Source: Shewanella cutis (GTDB lineage Bacteria; Pseudomonadota; Gammaproteobacteria; Enterobacterales; Shewanellaceae). Taken from it: DNA of 64,000 nt. Position 1 is the stretch's first letter, and every line of letters begins with the position of its first letter. Location: the NCBI RefSeq assembly GCF_022410515.1, contig NZ_JACSDI010000003.1, forward strand, positions 186,001 to 250,000. Reading direction: 5' to 3'. Under the pieces are notes generated by a model that saw only the letters and a list, made by a program, of their open reading frames with translations, had not been told where the DNA came from and searched no databases. The position numbers and the translations under genes were made by a program. Positions 21,312 to 31,248 of the stretch are shown one piece after another.

Positions 21312-21826
21312 GAATGTCTCCAAATTTTTCAAAAAAATAATTCGCAATAATGCGGAAACTTAGCCAGAAATAGAATTATTTACATTGATGATAAGTTATG
21401 AGTGGAAAGCTTCATGACAGTAAAAAATTACCGGGTGCAGCGAAGGTTTTCAAAAACATAATATTGCTTATAAATAGGTCTGACTCACAGGCCAAGACGC
21501 AGAATAGCATACTTCCACTTTTTGTATAGCTTTATTTTGGATAAGGGTATTTTTAATTGGCTGTTTCAAAAGAATTATTGAAAAATAAATATTTTTATCT
21601 CAATTATTCATAAGGATAGGTTTTTTACATACATAAATGATGAGGTGAAAATAATTTTTCGGCAGGTCTCAATTGGAGAATAAATAGCGTGAATTGATGA
21701 GACCGGGTGCTTAATCATTTGTTACTTTTTATTTGGTTATTAATTTGTTGCTAAAATGTGTTGGTGATATTGTTTCCATTCGGGATGTTCTCCCATTTGA
21801 GAATAATGACCAGTGGAGCGTAAAGA
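21312..21826. other. Divergent intergenic region between csp and the DUF885 gene
   Basis: This 515-base AT-rich stretch has no gene. The left part is the csp leader, with a small hairpin CGCAATAATGCG at about 21342-21353. I see no clear promoter for the DUF885 gene and no repeat. Confidence 0.6.
21425..21453 (-). promoter_or_regulatory. Candidate sigma-70 promoter for csp
   Basis: Read on the minus strand this is TTGAAA, 17 bases, TAATTT. It would give a leader of roughly 105 bases, consistent with the long 5' leaders of cold-shock genes. It rests on consensus match only. Confidence 0.35.
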
Positions 21827-23650
21827 TTGAAAACGGTATTAAAACGAATTGGACTTGGCACTTTAGCCCTAGTGCTATTGTTGATGGCGCTAGCCGCCCA
21901 TGAATGGTTTGCGAAAAAGCCTTTTTTCTTTCGCGCATTTTTAGATAGAAGTGTTGTAAAAATGGCCTTTGAAAGTCCTGAGACGTTAACGTCCTTAGGA
22001 TTTTTAGAATCGGTTGGGATCACGGGGCATAACGCCCTGCTGGATGATAATAGCCCTGAGGCCATGGACAAAACCTTTACTCAAGTCCGTGCCTTACGGG
22101 ACACATTACTGAGTTATCAAAACGCCGAATTAGATAATAATCAGCGTATTTCGAAGGATATTGCACTGTATCTGGCAGATTTCGCTCTGGCAGCTGAACC
22201 ATACCGCTACCACAACTATCCTGTGAATCAGCTGTTTGGTGTGCAAAATGGTTACCCAAGCTTTATGCAGGCGCAGCATCAAATCCATTCGGTGGATGAT
22301 GCTGAAAATTACCTCTCGCGCTTAATTGCGGTGAAGACTAAGTTTGGACAAACCTTAGAAGGGCTCAAACTTCGAGAAACTAAGGGCATTATTCCGCCTA
22401 AGTTTGTGATTGAGCGGGTGCTTACTGAAATGAATGACTTTATCAGTGCGCCAGTTGAAGACAATATTCTCTACAGCTCCTTTAAAACCAAATTAGCAGA
22501 AACTCAGATTAGCAGCGATGAACAGGCGCGTTTGCTTGCCACCGCAAAAACCAATATTGAAGCTTACGTACAGCCAGCGTATCGACTCTTCATTGATTAT
22601 TTTACTGAGTTACAGACTAAAGCAGGCACGGATGATGGTTATTGGGCTTTGCCTAATGGGAATGTCGCCTATGAACAGCTGTTGAAGTTCTTTACTACGA
22701 CAAATTACACCGCCGATGAGATCCATGCTAAAGGCTTGGCCGAGGTGAGCCGTATCCAAGGTGAAATCATGACCATCTTGTCAGCACAAGGGTACGATAC
22801 AAGCCAAGGATTTTCGGTAGCGATTGAGGCCTTGGCCGCCGATCCTAAATTTTACTATGAAGACTCAGCTGCTGGCAGAGCGCAGATCTTAGTCGATTAC
22901 CAAAAAATCCTCGACGAGATCAATGCAGGACTCGACAACGCATTTCGTATCCGTCCAAAGGCGGGAATGGAAGTGGTGCGTATTCCTGAATTTAAAGAGA
23001 AAACGGCTCCAGGTGCTTATTATCAGCAACCGGCGATTGACGGCAGCCGCCCTGGACGTTTTTATGCCAACCTCTTTGATATTAAAGCAACGCCTAAATA
23101 TGGTATGCGCACACTAGCCTACCATGAGGGGATCCCTGGACATCATTTTCAGGTTGCTGTCGCGATGGAGCTTGAAGGGCAACCGCTTATTCGCAAGATG
23201 GCGCCTTTTACCGCTTACATTGAAGGCTGGGCACTCTATAGTGAGCGTTTAGCTTGGGAACTCGGTTTCCAGCAAGATCCCTTTGATAATATTGGTCGCT
23301 TGCAGGCGGAATTGTTTAGAGCAGTGCGCCTCGTTGTTGATACGGGTATTCACCATAGCCGTTGGACGCGGGAACAAGCCATTGACTATATGAAGAAAAA
23401 TACCGGAATGTCAGACCGCGATGTGACGGCTGAAATTGAGCGTTATATTGTGATGCCCGGCCAAGCTACGGCCTATAAGGTGGGGATGATGAAGATCCTC
23501 GAACTGCGGGAAAAAGCCAAAAAAGCCCTTGGGGATAAGTTTGACTTGCGGGATTTTCATGATGTGGTACTCAAAAATGGTGCTGTTCCCTTAGATATTT
23601 TAGAAAAATTGGTTGACCGTTATATCGCGGATAAGCGCAGCCAAGCTTAA
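21827..23650 (+). CDS. DUF885-family putative zinc metallopeptidase, membrane-anchored
   Basis: The 607-residue protein belongs to DUF885 (PF05960), a family related to zinc peptidases whose substrates are mostly unknown. An N-terminal hydrophobic stretch (residues 8-23) after positive residues suggests an inner-membrane anchor or uncleaved signal. The putative zinc site is YHEGIPGHHFQ near residue 432, followed by YIEGWALYSERLAWELG about 30 residues later. The start codon is TTG at 21827, with a GGAG-type ribosome binding site at 21814-21818. It is monocistronic, ending in a strong terminator. Peptidase activity is inferred from the family. Confidence 0.88.
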   Translation: MKTVLKRIGLGTLALVLLLMALAAHEWFAKKPFFFRAFLDRSVVKMAFESPETLTSLGFLESVGITGHNALLDDNSPEAMDKTFTQVRALRDTLLSYQNAELDNNQRISKDIALYLADFALAAEPYRYHNYPVNQLFGVQNGYPSFMQAQHQIHSVDDAENYLSRLIAVKTKFGQTLEGLKLRETKGIIPPKFVIERVLTEMNDFISAPVEDNILYSSFKTKLAETQISSDEQARLLATAKTNIEAYVQPAYRLFIDYFTELQTKAGTDDGYWALPNGNVAYEQLLKFFTTTNYTADEIHAKGLAEVSRIQGEIMTILSAQGYDTSQGFSVAIEALAADPKFYYEDSAAGRAQILVDYQKILDEINAGLDNAFRIRPKAGMEVVRIPEFKEKTAPGAYYQQPAIDGSRPGRFYANLFDIKATPKYGMRTLAYHEGIPGHHFQVAVAMELEGQPLIRKMAPFTAYIEGWALYSERLAWELGFQQDPFDNIGRLQAELFRAVRLVVDTGIHHSRWTREQAIDYMKKNTGMSDRDVTAEIERYIVMPGQATAYKVGMMKILELREKAKKALGDKFDLRDFHDVVLKNGAVPLDILEKLVDRYIADKRSQA

Positions 23651-23670
23651 GATAGCGCTATTTTAGTTTG

Positions 23671-23709
23671 AACAACCCCGCAGGAATTCCCTGCGGGGTT
23701 GTTATCTCG
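23671..23709 (+). terminator. Terminator after the DUF885 gene
   Basis: A perfect 14-bp stem, AACAACCCCGCAGG with CCTGCGGGGTTGTT and a 5-base loop, is followed by a short T-rich run. It is very stable. Confidence 0.8.
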
Positions 23710-23769
23710 TTTTGCGAGTCCTAACTTGCCCGAACGAACAAAATCTAATCTCGAAACGTTAACACGCCC
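23705..23769. repeat. MITE fragment (right end only)
   Basis: These 65 bases match the end of the full MITE copy at 45721-45999 almost base for base (CGAACGAACAAAAT, then ATCTCGAAACGT and AACACGCCC) and are followed by the same TA dinucleotide. The rest of the element is missing, so this is a truncated remnant. It lies directly after the terminator stem and before the SNF2 helicase gene. Confidence 0.75.
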
Positions 23770-23888
23770 TAGCTTTCTGGCTTTCCCCATCTTGTTTCAA
23801 TACAATTCCCCCTTACACGTTGATAAATGCCTTTGACAATTATGGTTTATTGTCTGTTGAGGTATTTTTGAGTTTCAAGGTTTTGCTG

Positions 23889-26800
23889 ATGAATCGCTTT
23901 TCCCCCCAAGAGCCCATTCAATTGACTCAAACGGCTATTGAGTCTTTATTCACACCGCCGACGTTGATGCGTGCCCGTGATTATGTGATGCAGGGGAGGG
24001 TGTTAAGTGCAAAAGCCAATGCCGATTTTCGCCATATTGAAGGCTCGGTAGCGGGCAGTGAAACCTCGCCCTATCGTCAGGATATACGTCTGGTCAGCGT
24101 CAATCATAAGCTCATCATGAACGGTTTTTGCTCCTGTCCCGCAACGGGACATTGCAAGCATATGGCTGCGGTGCTTTATAGCCTGCTTACTGATAAAACG
24201 GTTGAGGATCAACGTATCGCCCAATGGTTACATCTGCTCGATGATGCTGATGATCCTCGTTTGAACGATGTTGAATCTCTCTACGATGATCGGGTGCTGT
24301 ATATCCTGTCAAAGGATAATAACGGGGTTTTTATCGAGCTAAGACGCGGCAAGCTTGGCAAGAAGGGCGGTTATAACAAGGGCTCCAAAATTGCGCTCTC
24401 GGATGTGCAATATTATATGCCCGCATGGATTGGTGCAGAGGATGTGCTGATCATCAACCTGATTATGTCCACGAGGCGCCATGGCGCTTCGCGGCTCTAT
24501 CTTAAAGCGCAGTTAGGTGCGGTTGCGCTCGAGAAAATGCTCGCGACCGAGCGCTGTTTTTGGGAGGAAAGTCGCCTCGCATTGACCGCGGGTGATGCCA
24601 TTACGTCGCAGTTTAGTTGGCAAGATATTGATAGTGAGCACAAGCAAATGCGCCTTGTTTTGCCTAAGCGAGAGAACTGGGAGCTTGTGCCAACCGAGCC
24701 TGCGTATTATATCGAACTCGATTACTTTCAAATTGGTCTTATCGACACCGATATCAGTATTGAAAAATTGCGTCTACTCAGCCAAATGCCGCCCGTGCCT
24801 CGCTCACTGGTTGAGGTGGTGAGTCATAAACTGATTAAACATTTTTCGGCGCGTACAGTGCCGTTGCCAAGCGCTATCAATTTTGTCGAACTGAGGGATA
24901 AACTACGGCTTCGGTTGAGCCTGAATATGCTTACGGCGGCATCGACTCAGGCCAATGCTACTCTGCCTAATACGATCCTGCCTAATACGACCCAACTCAA
25001 GACAACAACGTCGCATGCTCAAGCTATAACTATCAGCCAGCCCTATTTGACCTTGGAATTTATCTACGGTGATGTTGTGTTGAGTGGTAATGCTGCTAAA
25101 GAAGCCTTAACCCTTGTTACCCAAGGCGGAACGACCTATCAAATTAACCGTGCGCTGGACGAAGAGCAAGCAGCGGTTGAAACTCTACATACACTTGGAT
25201 TTAGTCGCTTTATATTCGATCTTAGCTGTTTAGCCTCCAACTGGCGTTTAGGGGCATTGCCCGATGGGATTCGGGAGTGGCTGCACTTTATTGAGGAAGA
25301 CGTGCCAAGATTACAAGCCCAAGGTGTTGAGGTGTTATTTGCGCCAGAGTTTAGCCTTAAGGTTGTCGACACGGCGTTAACCGTTGAGCTGGATGACAGT
25401 AAAGAGGGCTGGTTTTCCCTGTCTTTGCATGCGGATATCAATGGTCAGCGCCTACCCATGTTGCCGCTGGTGGCCACTTGGCTTAAACAACATGGTGAGC
25501 CCGCCGATGATGCAGAGCTATTGCTACCTAGCCCAAACGGTGAGTGGCTTAAAATTAAAGCCAGTGTTATCAAACCCTTGATGAGCATTATTTTAGAGCT
25601 GTTTGAACAGCACCGCGGCAACAGTATCGCCTTACCTAAATATCGGGCGCAGTTACTCAATGAGTTGGCCCAGAGCGATATCAGCTTGCTTAATGGTGAG
25701 CCGGTGCGCCAACTTGCGGCCAAATTAGAACAATTTACTGGTGTTGTTGCGGTTACTGCGCCAACCCAATTACAGGCAGAACTGCGTCCCTATCAGCAAC
25801 AGGGCTTAAATTGGTTATGTTTTTTAAAGGAATATCAGCTAGGTGGCATTTTAGCTGACGATATGGGATTGGGTAAAACCATTCAAACTTTGGCATTCCT
25901 GTTGAAGCAAAAACAGCTTAAGTCAGCGGCAGCCCCTCATCTACCCAGTTTAATTATCTGCCCCACCAGTTTGGTTGGGAACTGGGCAAAGGAGGCCGCA
26001 AAATTTGCGCCTTCGTTAACACTGGCGGTGATCCATGGCGCACAGCGTGGGCCGCTTTTGGCACGGTTAAGTGAGTTTGATGTGGTTGTTACTACCTATC
26101 CGTTAATGGTGAGGGATAACGATTTTTACCAGGCACAAGCTTTTGAGCACATCGTGCTCGATGAAGCACAGCAAATTAAAAATGCTCAAGCTAAAGTCAG
26201 TCAGATGATTAAAGCACTGCAGGCGCCATTTAAACTCTGCCTTACGGGGACGCCCCTTGAAAATCATTTAGGTGAACTCAAATCCTTAATGGATTTTTGT
26301 TTGCCGGGACTCCTTGGGACAACGGCTTATTTTAATAAGGAGTTTCGCAATCGGATTGAGCGTTACGGCGATAGCGAGCAGGCAAAAGTGTTAAGTCAAC
26401 GCATCGCGCCCTTTGTACTCAGACGAACTAAGACGGAGGTAGTGACTGAGCTTCCGCCTAAAACCGAAATTTATCAAACCCTTGAGCTTGAGAAAGACCA
26501 ACGCAATCTGTATGAGAGTATTCGCTTAAGTATGGAGAAAAAAATTCGGGAATTATTTGCTACTCAAGGGGTTGCTGGGAGTCATATTGAGTTTTTAGAC
26601 GCGCTGCTTAAATTGCGCCAAGCCTGCTGCGACCCAAGATTGGTCAAACTGGAGCAGGCTCAAAAGGTTAAAAATAACGCCAAGCTTAACTGGCTTAGCC
26701 AAAACTTGCCGGAAATGGTCCAGGAAGGACGCAAGATTTTAATCTTCAGCCAATTTACTAGCATGCTGATTTTGATTGAAGAATTACTGCAATCCTTAGA

Positions 26801-27179
26801 TATCGACTACAGCAAATTGACGGGGCAAACTCGACTGCGTCAGGTACAGATTGATAAATTCCAAGATGGCGATACGCCAGTGTTTTTAATTAGTTTAAAG
26901 GCGGGCGGAACCGGGCTTAATTTGACCGCTGCCGATACGGTTATCCATTATGATCCTTGGTGGAATCCTGCGGCCGAAAGGCAAGCCACTGACAGAGCAC
27001 ACCGTATTGGCCAAGAAAATCCGGTGTTTGTCTACAAGCTTATCGCCGAGGGGACGGTGGAAGAAAAAATCCAAGAGATGCAGCAGCATAAACAAGGTTT
27101 AGCCGATAGTATTCTTGAAGGTAAGGGCAATTGCGCGTGGCAAGGTAGCGCCGATGAACTGCTCTCTTTATTCCACTAA
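23889..27179 (+). CDS. SWIM zinc-finger SNF2/Rad54-type helicase
   Basis: This is a superfamily 2 DNA translocase of the SNF2/HepA class with an N-terminal SWIM zinc finger (CSC then CKHMAAVLYSLL, near residues 80-100). The 1096-residue protein has a bacterial-SNF2 middle region, then the ATPase core: Walker A DDMGLGKTIQT near residue 655, the DEAQ box LDEAQQIKN near 757, and the C-terminal helicase lobe with FSQFTSML, LKAGGTGLNL and DPWWNPAAERQATDRAHRIGQ. ATG 23889 begins the conserved region; the frame extends 23 codons upstream to TTG 23820. Its role, perhaps DNA repair or nucleoprotein remodelling, is inferred. Confidence 0.92.
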   Translation: MNRFSPQEPIQLTQTAIESLFTPPTLMRARDYVMQGRVLSAKANADFRHIEGSVAGSETSPYRQDIRLVSVNHKLIMNGFCSCPATGHCKHMAAVLYSLLTDKTVEDQRIAQWLHLLDDADDPRLNDVESLYDDRVLYILSKDNNGVFIELRRGKLGKKGGYNKGSKIALSDVQYYMPAWIGAEDVLIINLIMSTRRHGASRLYLKAQLGAVALEKMLATERCFWEESRLALTAGDAITSQFSWQDIDSEHKQMRLVLPKRENWELVPTEPAYYIELDYFQIGLIDTDISIEKLRLLSQMPPVPRSLVEVVSHKLIKHFSARTVPLPSAINFVELRDKLRLRLSLNMLTAASTQANATLPNTILPNTTQLKTTTSHAQAITISQPYLTLEFIYGDVVLSGNAAKEALTLVTQGGTTYQINRALDEEQAAVETLHTLGFSRFIFDLSCLASNWRLGALPDGIREWLHFIEEDVPRLQAQGVEVLFAPEFSLKVVDTALTVELDDSKEGWFSLSLHADINGQRLPMLPLVATWLKQHGEPADDAELLLPSPNGEWLKIKASVIKPLMSIILELFEQHRGNSIALPKYRAQLLNELAQSDISLLNGEPVRQLAAKLEQFTGVVAVTAPTQLQAELRPYQQQGLNWLCFLKEYQLGGILADDMGLGKTIQTLAFLLKQKQLKSAAAPHLPSLIICPTSLVGNWAKEAAKFAPSLTLAVIHGAQRGPLLARLSEFDVVVTTYPLMVRDNDFYQAQAFEHIVLDEAQQIKNAQAKVSQMIKALQAPFKLCLTGTPLENHLGELKSLMDFCLPGLLGTTAYFNKEFRNRIERYGDSEQAKVLSQRIAPFVLRRTKTEVVTELPPKTEIYQTLELEKDQRNLYESIRLSMEKKIRELFATQGVAGSHIEFLDALLKLRQACCDPRLVKLEQAQKVKNNAKLNWLSQNLPEMVQEGRKILIFSQFTSMLILIEELLQSLDIDYSKLTGQTRLRQVQIDKFQDGDTPVFLISLKAGGTGLNLTAADTVIHYDPWWNPAAERQATDRAHRIGQENPVFVYKLIAEGTVEEKIQEMQQHKQGLADSILEGKGNCAWQGSADELLSLFH

Positions 27180-27301
27180 GGCATTGTTGTATATCACCGC
27201 CTGTGGTCGTTGACTTGGCGACTCTATGTACAAGCCGAGCGTTAACAGATTGATGTTTAAAAATTCTTTTTAAAATGCGAGTTAAAAGACAGAGGTGACC
27301 C

Positions 27302-28060
27302 ATGCAGTACCCAGTCGATACCCATACCCATACCGTGGCATCCTCCCATGCCTATAGCACTATCCATGATTATCTTGCGGTGGCAAAACAAAAGGGGATC
27401 CGCCTGTTTGCGACGACAGATCATGGCCCTGCCATGGCGGATGCGCCGCATTTTTGGCATTTCGTTAATTTACGGGTATTGCCGCGCATGGTCGATGGTG
27501 TCGGGATTTTACGCGGCATTGAAGCCAATATTAAAAATCGCGACGGTGAAATCGATTACTTTGGCGATTATCTGTCTCACCTCGATATCGTCTTGGCGGG
27601 ATTCCATGAACCTGTGTTTGCGCCCTCGGATAAGGCAACCCATACCGAGGCGATGATTAATGCCATTAAAAGTGGCAAGGTCGATATTATTACTCACCCA
27701 GGAAACCCCGCATATCCCATTGATATTGAAGCTGTCGTCACCGCTGCCGCCCAATATGGGGTTGCACTTGAAATTAATAATTCCTCCTTTGAAGTGTCTC
27801 GCAAGGGCAGTGAAGCCAACTGCACCGCGATAGCCAAGGCGGCGAAAGCGTTAGGTGCAACCTTAGTCATGGGGTCTGATTCCCATGTGGCATTTAGCCT
27901 TGGTGGATTTGATCGCGCCTTAAGCATTATCAATGCGGTTGATTATCCAAAGGATAAGCTGCTTAATCGCTCGCCCATGGCGCTGTTAGACTTTTTGACT
28001 CTGCGGGGGCATCAAACTGTTGCTGATTTTATACCGCTCTTTCGCGATGAAGCATTTTGA
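27302..28060 (+). CDS. ycdX: PHP-domain phosphatase, YcdX family
   Basis: This is a PHP-superfamily metal-dependent phosphatase closely resembling E. coli YcdX, with a trinuclear zinc site and an uncertain physiological substrate. The 252-residue protein shows the metal-binding motifs DTHTHT (6-11), TTDHGP (about 39-44), [15 protein letters not shown] (about 131) and GSDSHV (about 194). The start has an AGAGGTG ribosome binding site. The RmlD-like gene begins at or just after its stop codon, so the two are probably cotranscribed. Confidence 0.92.
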   Translation: MQYPVDTHTHTVASSHAYSTIHDYLAVAKQKGIRLFATTDHGPAMADAPHFWHFVNLRVLPRMVDGVGILRGIEANIKNRDGEIDYFGDYLSHLDIVLAGFHEPVFAPSDKATHTEAMINAIKSGKVDIITHPGNPAYPIDIEAVVTAAAQYGVALEINNSSFEVSRKGSEANCTAIAKAAKALGATLVMGSDSHVAFSLGGFDRALSIINAVDYPKDKLLNRSPMALLDFLTLRGHQTVADFIPLFRDEAF

Positions 28061-28077
28061 GGTGCGTGAGTAAATCA

Positions 28078-29064
28078 ATGCAGGATGTCAATCCCTTGCG
28101 ACCAACAGTGCTCTTAACTGGCGCGCACAGCCAACTGGCGAAAGCATTAATCCGAACGCATCTCAATGGTGGATTAGCATTTAATCTCCATCCGCTTACG
28201 CATGCTGCGTTAGATATCAGCGATAAATACACTGTCGCTGAGGTGTTTGCGCAGGTGAAACCCGACTGGGTGATTAACTGCGCGGCCTATAATGCGGTCG
28301 ACAAGGCTGAGATGGCGGTGGATGAGGCTTATCGCGTCAATAGCCTCGGCCCAGAATTATTGGCAACCGAGTGTGCGCTCACGGGCGCGCGGTTAGTGCA
28401 TATTTCAAGTGATTATGTGTTTAGCGGTTTGCTTGCGGGCGTTGAGGCCAATGCCTTAAGTGAAACCGTGACACCTTCGCCATTATCCGTTTATGGCAAG
28501 AGTAAGCTCGCCGGAGAGCAGGCGGTGCTGCGTATCTTGGGTGAGCGCGCGATTGTTATTCGTACCGCATGGCTGTACGGTGTCGATGGGCATAATTTTG
28601 TGAAAACCATGCTCCGGTTGATGACCGCCACGTCCGATGGTCAGCCGCTCTCAGTGATAAACGATCAAATCGGCTCACCTACGTGGGTTGATGCCCTCGC
28701 GTCGCTTATCTGGCAACTGATGCTATCGGGTGAGGCGGGGCTATTTCATTACGCAGGACAGGGGCAATGCAGTTGGTATGAATTTGCTGTTGAAATTCAG
28801 CAGCAAGCGTTGGCTCTTAAGTTATTAGATAAAGCCGTGCCTGTTGTTGCTATCGATAGCCTCAGTTATGCCGCCAAAGTGCTTGAGAAAGGCAATGTAC
28901 TGGCACAAAGGCCGAGTTACAGCGTGCTGAATAGCGATAAACTGCGACAGACGCTAGGGAAGGATAATCTTGCGGCTATGCAATGTCCTGAAGTTTGGCA
29001 GAATTGGCGAGTGCAACTTAACTGCATGCTTAACGCCCTTATAACACAAGGTGCAAAACCCTAA
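28078..29064 (+). CDS. dTDP-4-dehydrorhamnose reductase family protein (RmlD-like)
   Basis: This is an extended short-chain dehydrogenase similar to RmlD. The roughly 328-residue protein has the Rossmann start VLLTGAHSQLAKALI, the NCAAYNAVDKAE motif, HISSDYVFSG and the catalytic YxxxK in SVYGKSKLAGEQ. The start is ambiguous among TTG 28057, GTG 28066 and ATG 28078. No rmlA, rmlB or rmlC is nearby, so a role in dTDP-rhamnose synthesis is not supported by context and the real substrate may differ. Confidence 0.82.
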   Translation: MQDVNPLRPTVLLTGAHSQLAKALIRTHLNGGLAFNLHPLTHAALDISDKYTVAEVFAQVKPDWVINCAAYNAVDKAEMAVDEAYRVNSLGPELLATECALTGARLVHISSDYVFSGLLAGVEANALSETVTPSPLSVYGKSKLAGEQAVLRILGERAIVIRTAWLYGVDGHNFVKTMLRLMTATSDGQPLSVINDQIGSPTWVDALASLIWQLMLSGEAGLFHYAGQGQCSWYEFAVEIQQQALALKLLDKAVPVVAIDSLSYAAKVLEKGNVLAQRPSYSVLNSDKLRQTLGKDNLAAMQCPEVWQNWRVQLNCMLNALITQGAKP

Positions 29065-29363
29065 ACCGATGCAGCTCAGTGCTGCTCACAGGCAAGCGGA
29101 TTGCCTTTGCCAGTATTCCAATCCTATGTGGTTTATTTTCAAGGCGGTGAATACGAATGCAACCTAGGGAATGACTCTTTTCAGCGTATCTTGCTTGGCT
29201 TAGACTCGACTTATTTAAAATTAACGCCTGTTGCTTAGGACTTAAGCTTTGGTGTTTAAGCCCGCTTAGTCAATTTTGCTTGATGTATGACGAATTTGTT
29301 CTTAATTCTCAATAGCTGCCAATGGCATAATGCCGCAAAGCTGATTGAATAAAGGACGACTAA

Positions 29364-30170
29364 GTGACCGATATCACCACGATTGCACTGCATTTTTCTA
29401 AAGCGGACTTGTTGCGGCTAGTGAATATAGCCCATGCGGCAGGTGATGCCATTATGGCGATTTACGCGCAAGAGCATATTGCTGTTACACAAAAGAGTGA
29501 TGAGAGTCCTGTCACTGCTGCCGATCTTGCGGCTCATAGGGTGATTGTCAGTCAATTAGCTGAGCAATTTGCAGGCATTGCTGTGATGTCAGAAGAAGCT
29601 GCCGATATTAGCTGGGATGAACGTAAGCAATGGCAGACCTACTGGCTTATCGACCCCTTAGATGGCACGAAGGAATTTATTAAGCGAAATGGTGAGTTTA
29701 CCGTCAATATTGCGCTTATTCATCGAGGCGAAGCTATCGCGGGTGTGGTTTATGCTCCAGTGTTGAACACGACTTATTATGGGGCGAAACACTTAGGTGC
29801 GTGGCGACAGGATGGACAGCAAGAGCAGCCTCTTCAGGGCTGCAAGATACCAAGACAGGTGCCGATAGTGGTGGGCAGTCGTTCGCACTTAAGCCCAGAT
29901 GTGGCTGATTATTTGAACAATATTGGTCAACATGAAATGCTAAGCGTGGGAAGCTCGCTGAAGTTTTGTATGTTGGCAGAAGGGAAAGCCGATCTCTATC
30001 CAAGATTGGGGCCTACCAGCGAATGGGACACCGCGGCAGCGCAGGCGGTACTTGAAAGCGCAGGCGGTAAAGTCGTGTGTTATGACTCAGGTTTACCCTT
30101 AACCTACAATCAAAAACCTGACATATTAAACCCTTATTTTATTGCCACAGCGCCTGGCTGGGCAAAATAA
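29364..30170 (+). CDS. cysQ: 3'(2'),5'-bisphosphate nucleotidase CysQ
   Basis: CysQ hydrolyses 3'-phosphoadenosine 5'-phosphate to AMP, clearing a by-product of sulfate assimilation. The 268-residue protein of the inositol monophosphatase superfamily has the metal-binding motifs MSEEAAD (near 75), DPLDGTKEF (near 98) and EWDTAAAQAVLESAGG (near 215). The start is GTG 29364 after an AAAGGA ribosome binding site. The 299 bases upstream hold no gene, repeat or promoter I can support. Confidence 0.93.
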   Translation: MTDITTIALHFSKADLLRLVNIAHAAGDAIMAIYAQEHIAVTQKSDESPVTAADLAAHRVIVSQLAEQFAGIAVMSEEAADISWDERKQWQTYWLIDPLDGTKEFIKRNGEFTVNIALIHRGEAIAGVVYAPVLNTTYYGAKHLGAWRQDGQQEQPLQGCKIPRQVPIVVGSRSHLSPDVADYLNNIGQHEMLSVGSSLKFCMLAEGKADLYPRLGPTSEWDTAAAQAVLESAGGKVVCYDSGLPLTYNQKPDILNPYFIATAPGWAK

Positions 30171-30232
30171 CGAGCAATCACAAGTGAGTCTGCGCGGACT
30201 CCTTGGTAAAACAATAGCGGAGAAGGTCATTC

Positions 30233-31153
30233 ATGATACGCATGGGCATCGATTTAGGCGGCACAAAAATTGAACTCGTCGCCTTAAATGACGAAGGAAA
30301 TGAAGTTTTTCGTAAGCGTATCAATACCCCTCGGGATTATCAGGGCACGCTTAAGGCGATCGTCGATTTAGTCAATGAGGCTGAAGCGACCTTAGGTGAA
30401 AAAGGCTCAGTGGGGGTAGGGATCCCTGGTGTGATTTCCCCCTATTCTGGACTGGTGAAAAATGCCAATTCAACTTGGATCAATGGACAACCCCTTGATG
30501 TGCATTTAGGGGAGCTCTTAGGCCGTGAAGTGCGTGTTGCCAATGATGCCAACTGCTTTGCGGTATCTGAAGCCGTCGATGGTGCTGCAGCGGGTAAGTC
30601 GGTCGTGTTTGGCGTCATTATTGGCACTGGCTGCGGTGCAGGGGTTGCTATTAACGGTAAAGTACACGCTGGTGGCAATGGTATCGGTGGTGAGTGGGGG
30701 CATAATCCATTGCCATGGATGACCAAGGAGGAGTTTAATACCACCCGTTGTTTTTGCGGTAATCCTGATTGTATCGAAACCTTTATTTCTGGTACTGGCT
30801 TTGTCCGAGATTACAATGAGGCGCTCAGTCGCGCAGCAAACGTCCAACGTGTACCCGCTAAATCCGGTTCAGAGATCATGACCTTAGTCGATGGGGGCGA
30901 TGAGATTGCCTTAGCAGCCTTTGATCGCTATGTGGATAGGCTTGCGCGCTCACTGGCCCATGTGATTAATCTACTTGACCCTGATGCGATTGTGTTAGGT
31001 GGTGGCATGTCAAATGTTGAGGCTATTTACCCAAGATTACCTGCATTATTAAGCCATTATGTTGTAGGGCGCGAATGCCGAACACCAGTTGTGCAGAATC
31101 TTTATGGCTGCTCTTCCGGCGTGCGTGGCGCTGCGTGGTTATGGGAAAAATAA
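30233..31153 (+). CDS. mak: ROK-family sugar kinase, fructokinase (Mak-like)
   Basis: This ATP-dependent hexose kinase closely resembles E. coli Mak (fructo/mannokinase). The 306-residue protein has the phosphate-binding loop [11 protein letters not shown] at the N-terminus, [19 protein letters not shown] with the catalytic Asp, [11 protein letters not shown], the [13 protein letters not shown] signature and a zinc-binding CFCGNPDC cluster near residue 178. A GGAGAAGG ribosome binding site fits ATG 30233. Preference for fructose over N-acetylglucosamine is inferred from similarity, since NagK enzymes share these motifs. Confidence 0.87.
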   Translation: MIRMGIDLGGTKIELVALNDEGNEVFRKRINTPRDYQGTLKAIVDLVNEAEATLGEKGSVGVGIPGVISPYSGLVKNANSTWINGQPLDVHLGELLGREVRVANDANCFAVSEAVDGAAAGKSVVFGVIIGTGCGAGVAINGKVHAGGNGIGGEWGHNPLPWMTKEEFNTTRCFCGNPDCIETFISGTGFVRDYNEALSRAANVQRVPAKSGSEIMTLVDGGDEIALAAFDRYVDRLARSLAHVINLLDPDAIVLGGGMSNVEAIYPRLPALLSHYVVGRECRTPVVQNLYGCSSGVRGAAWLWEK

Positions 31154-31168
31154 GGCAATCTTTCCCTT

Positions 31169-31206
31169 AAAACGCATCGCCTACGCGATGCGTTTTGTTT
31201 TCTTTT
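31169..31206 (+). terminator. Terminator after mak
   Basis: A perfect 12-bp stem, AAAACGCATCGC with GCGATGCGTTTT and a 4-base loop, is followed by GTTTTCTTTT. Confidence 0.8.
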
Positions 31207-31248
31207 GATGTTATGATTGCGCTCCTTTGGATTATTGGGCGCTAGCGC

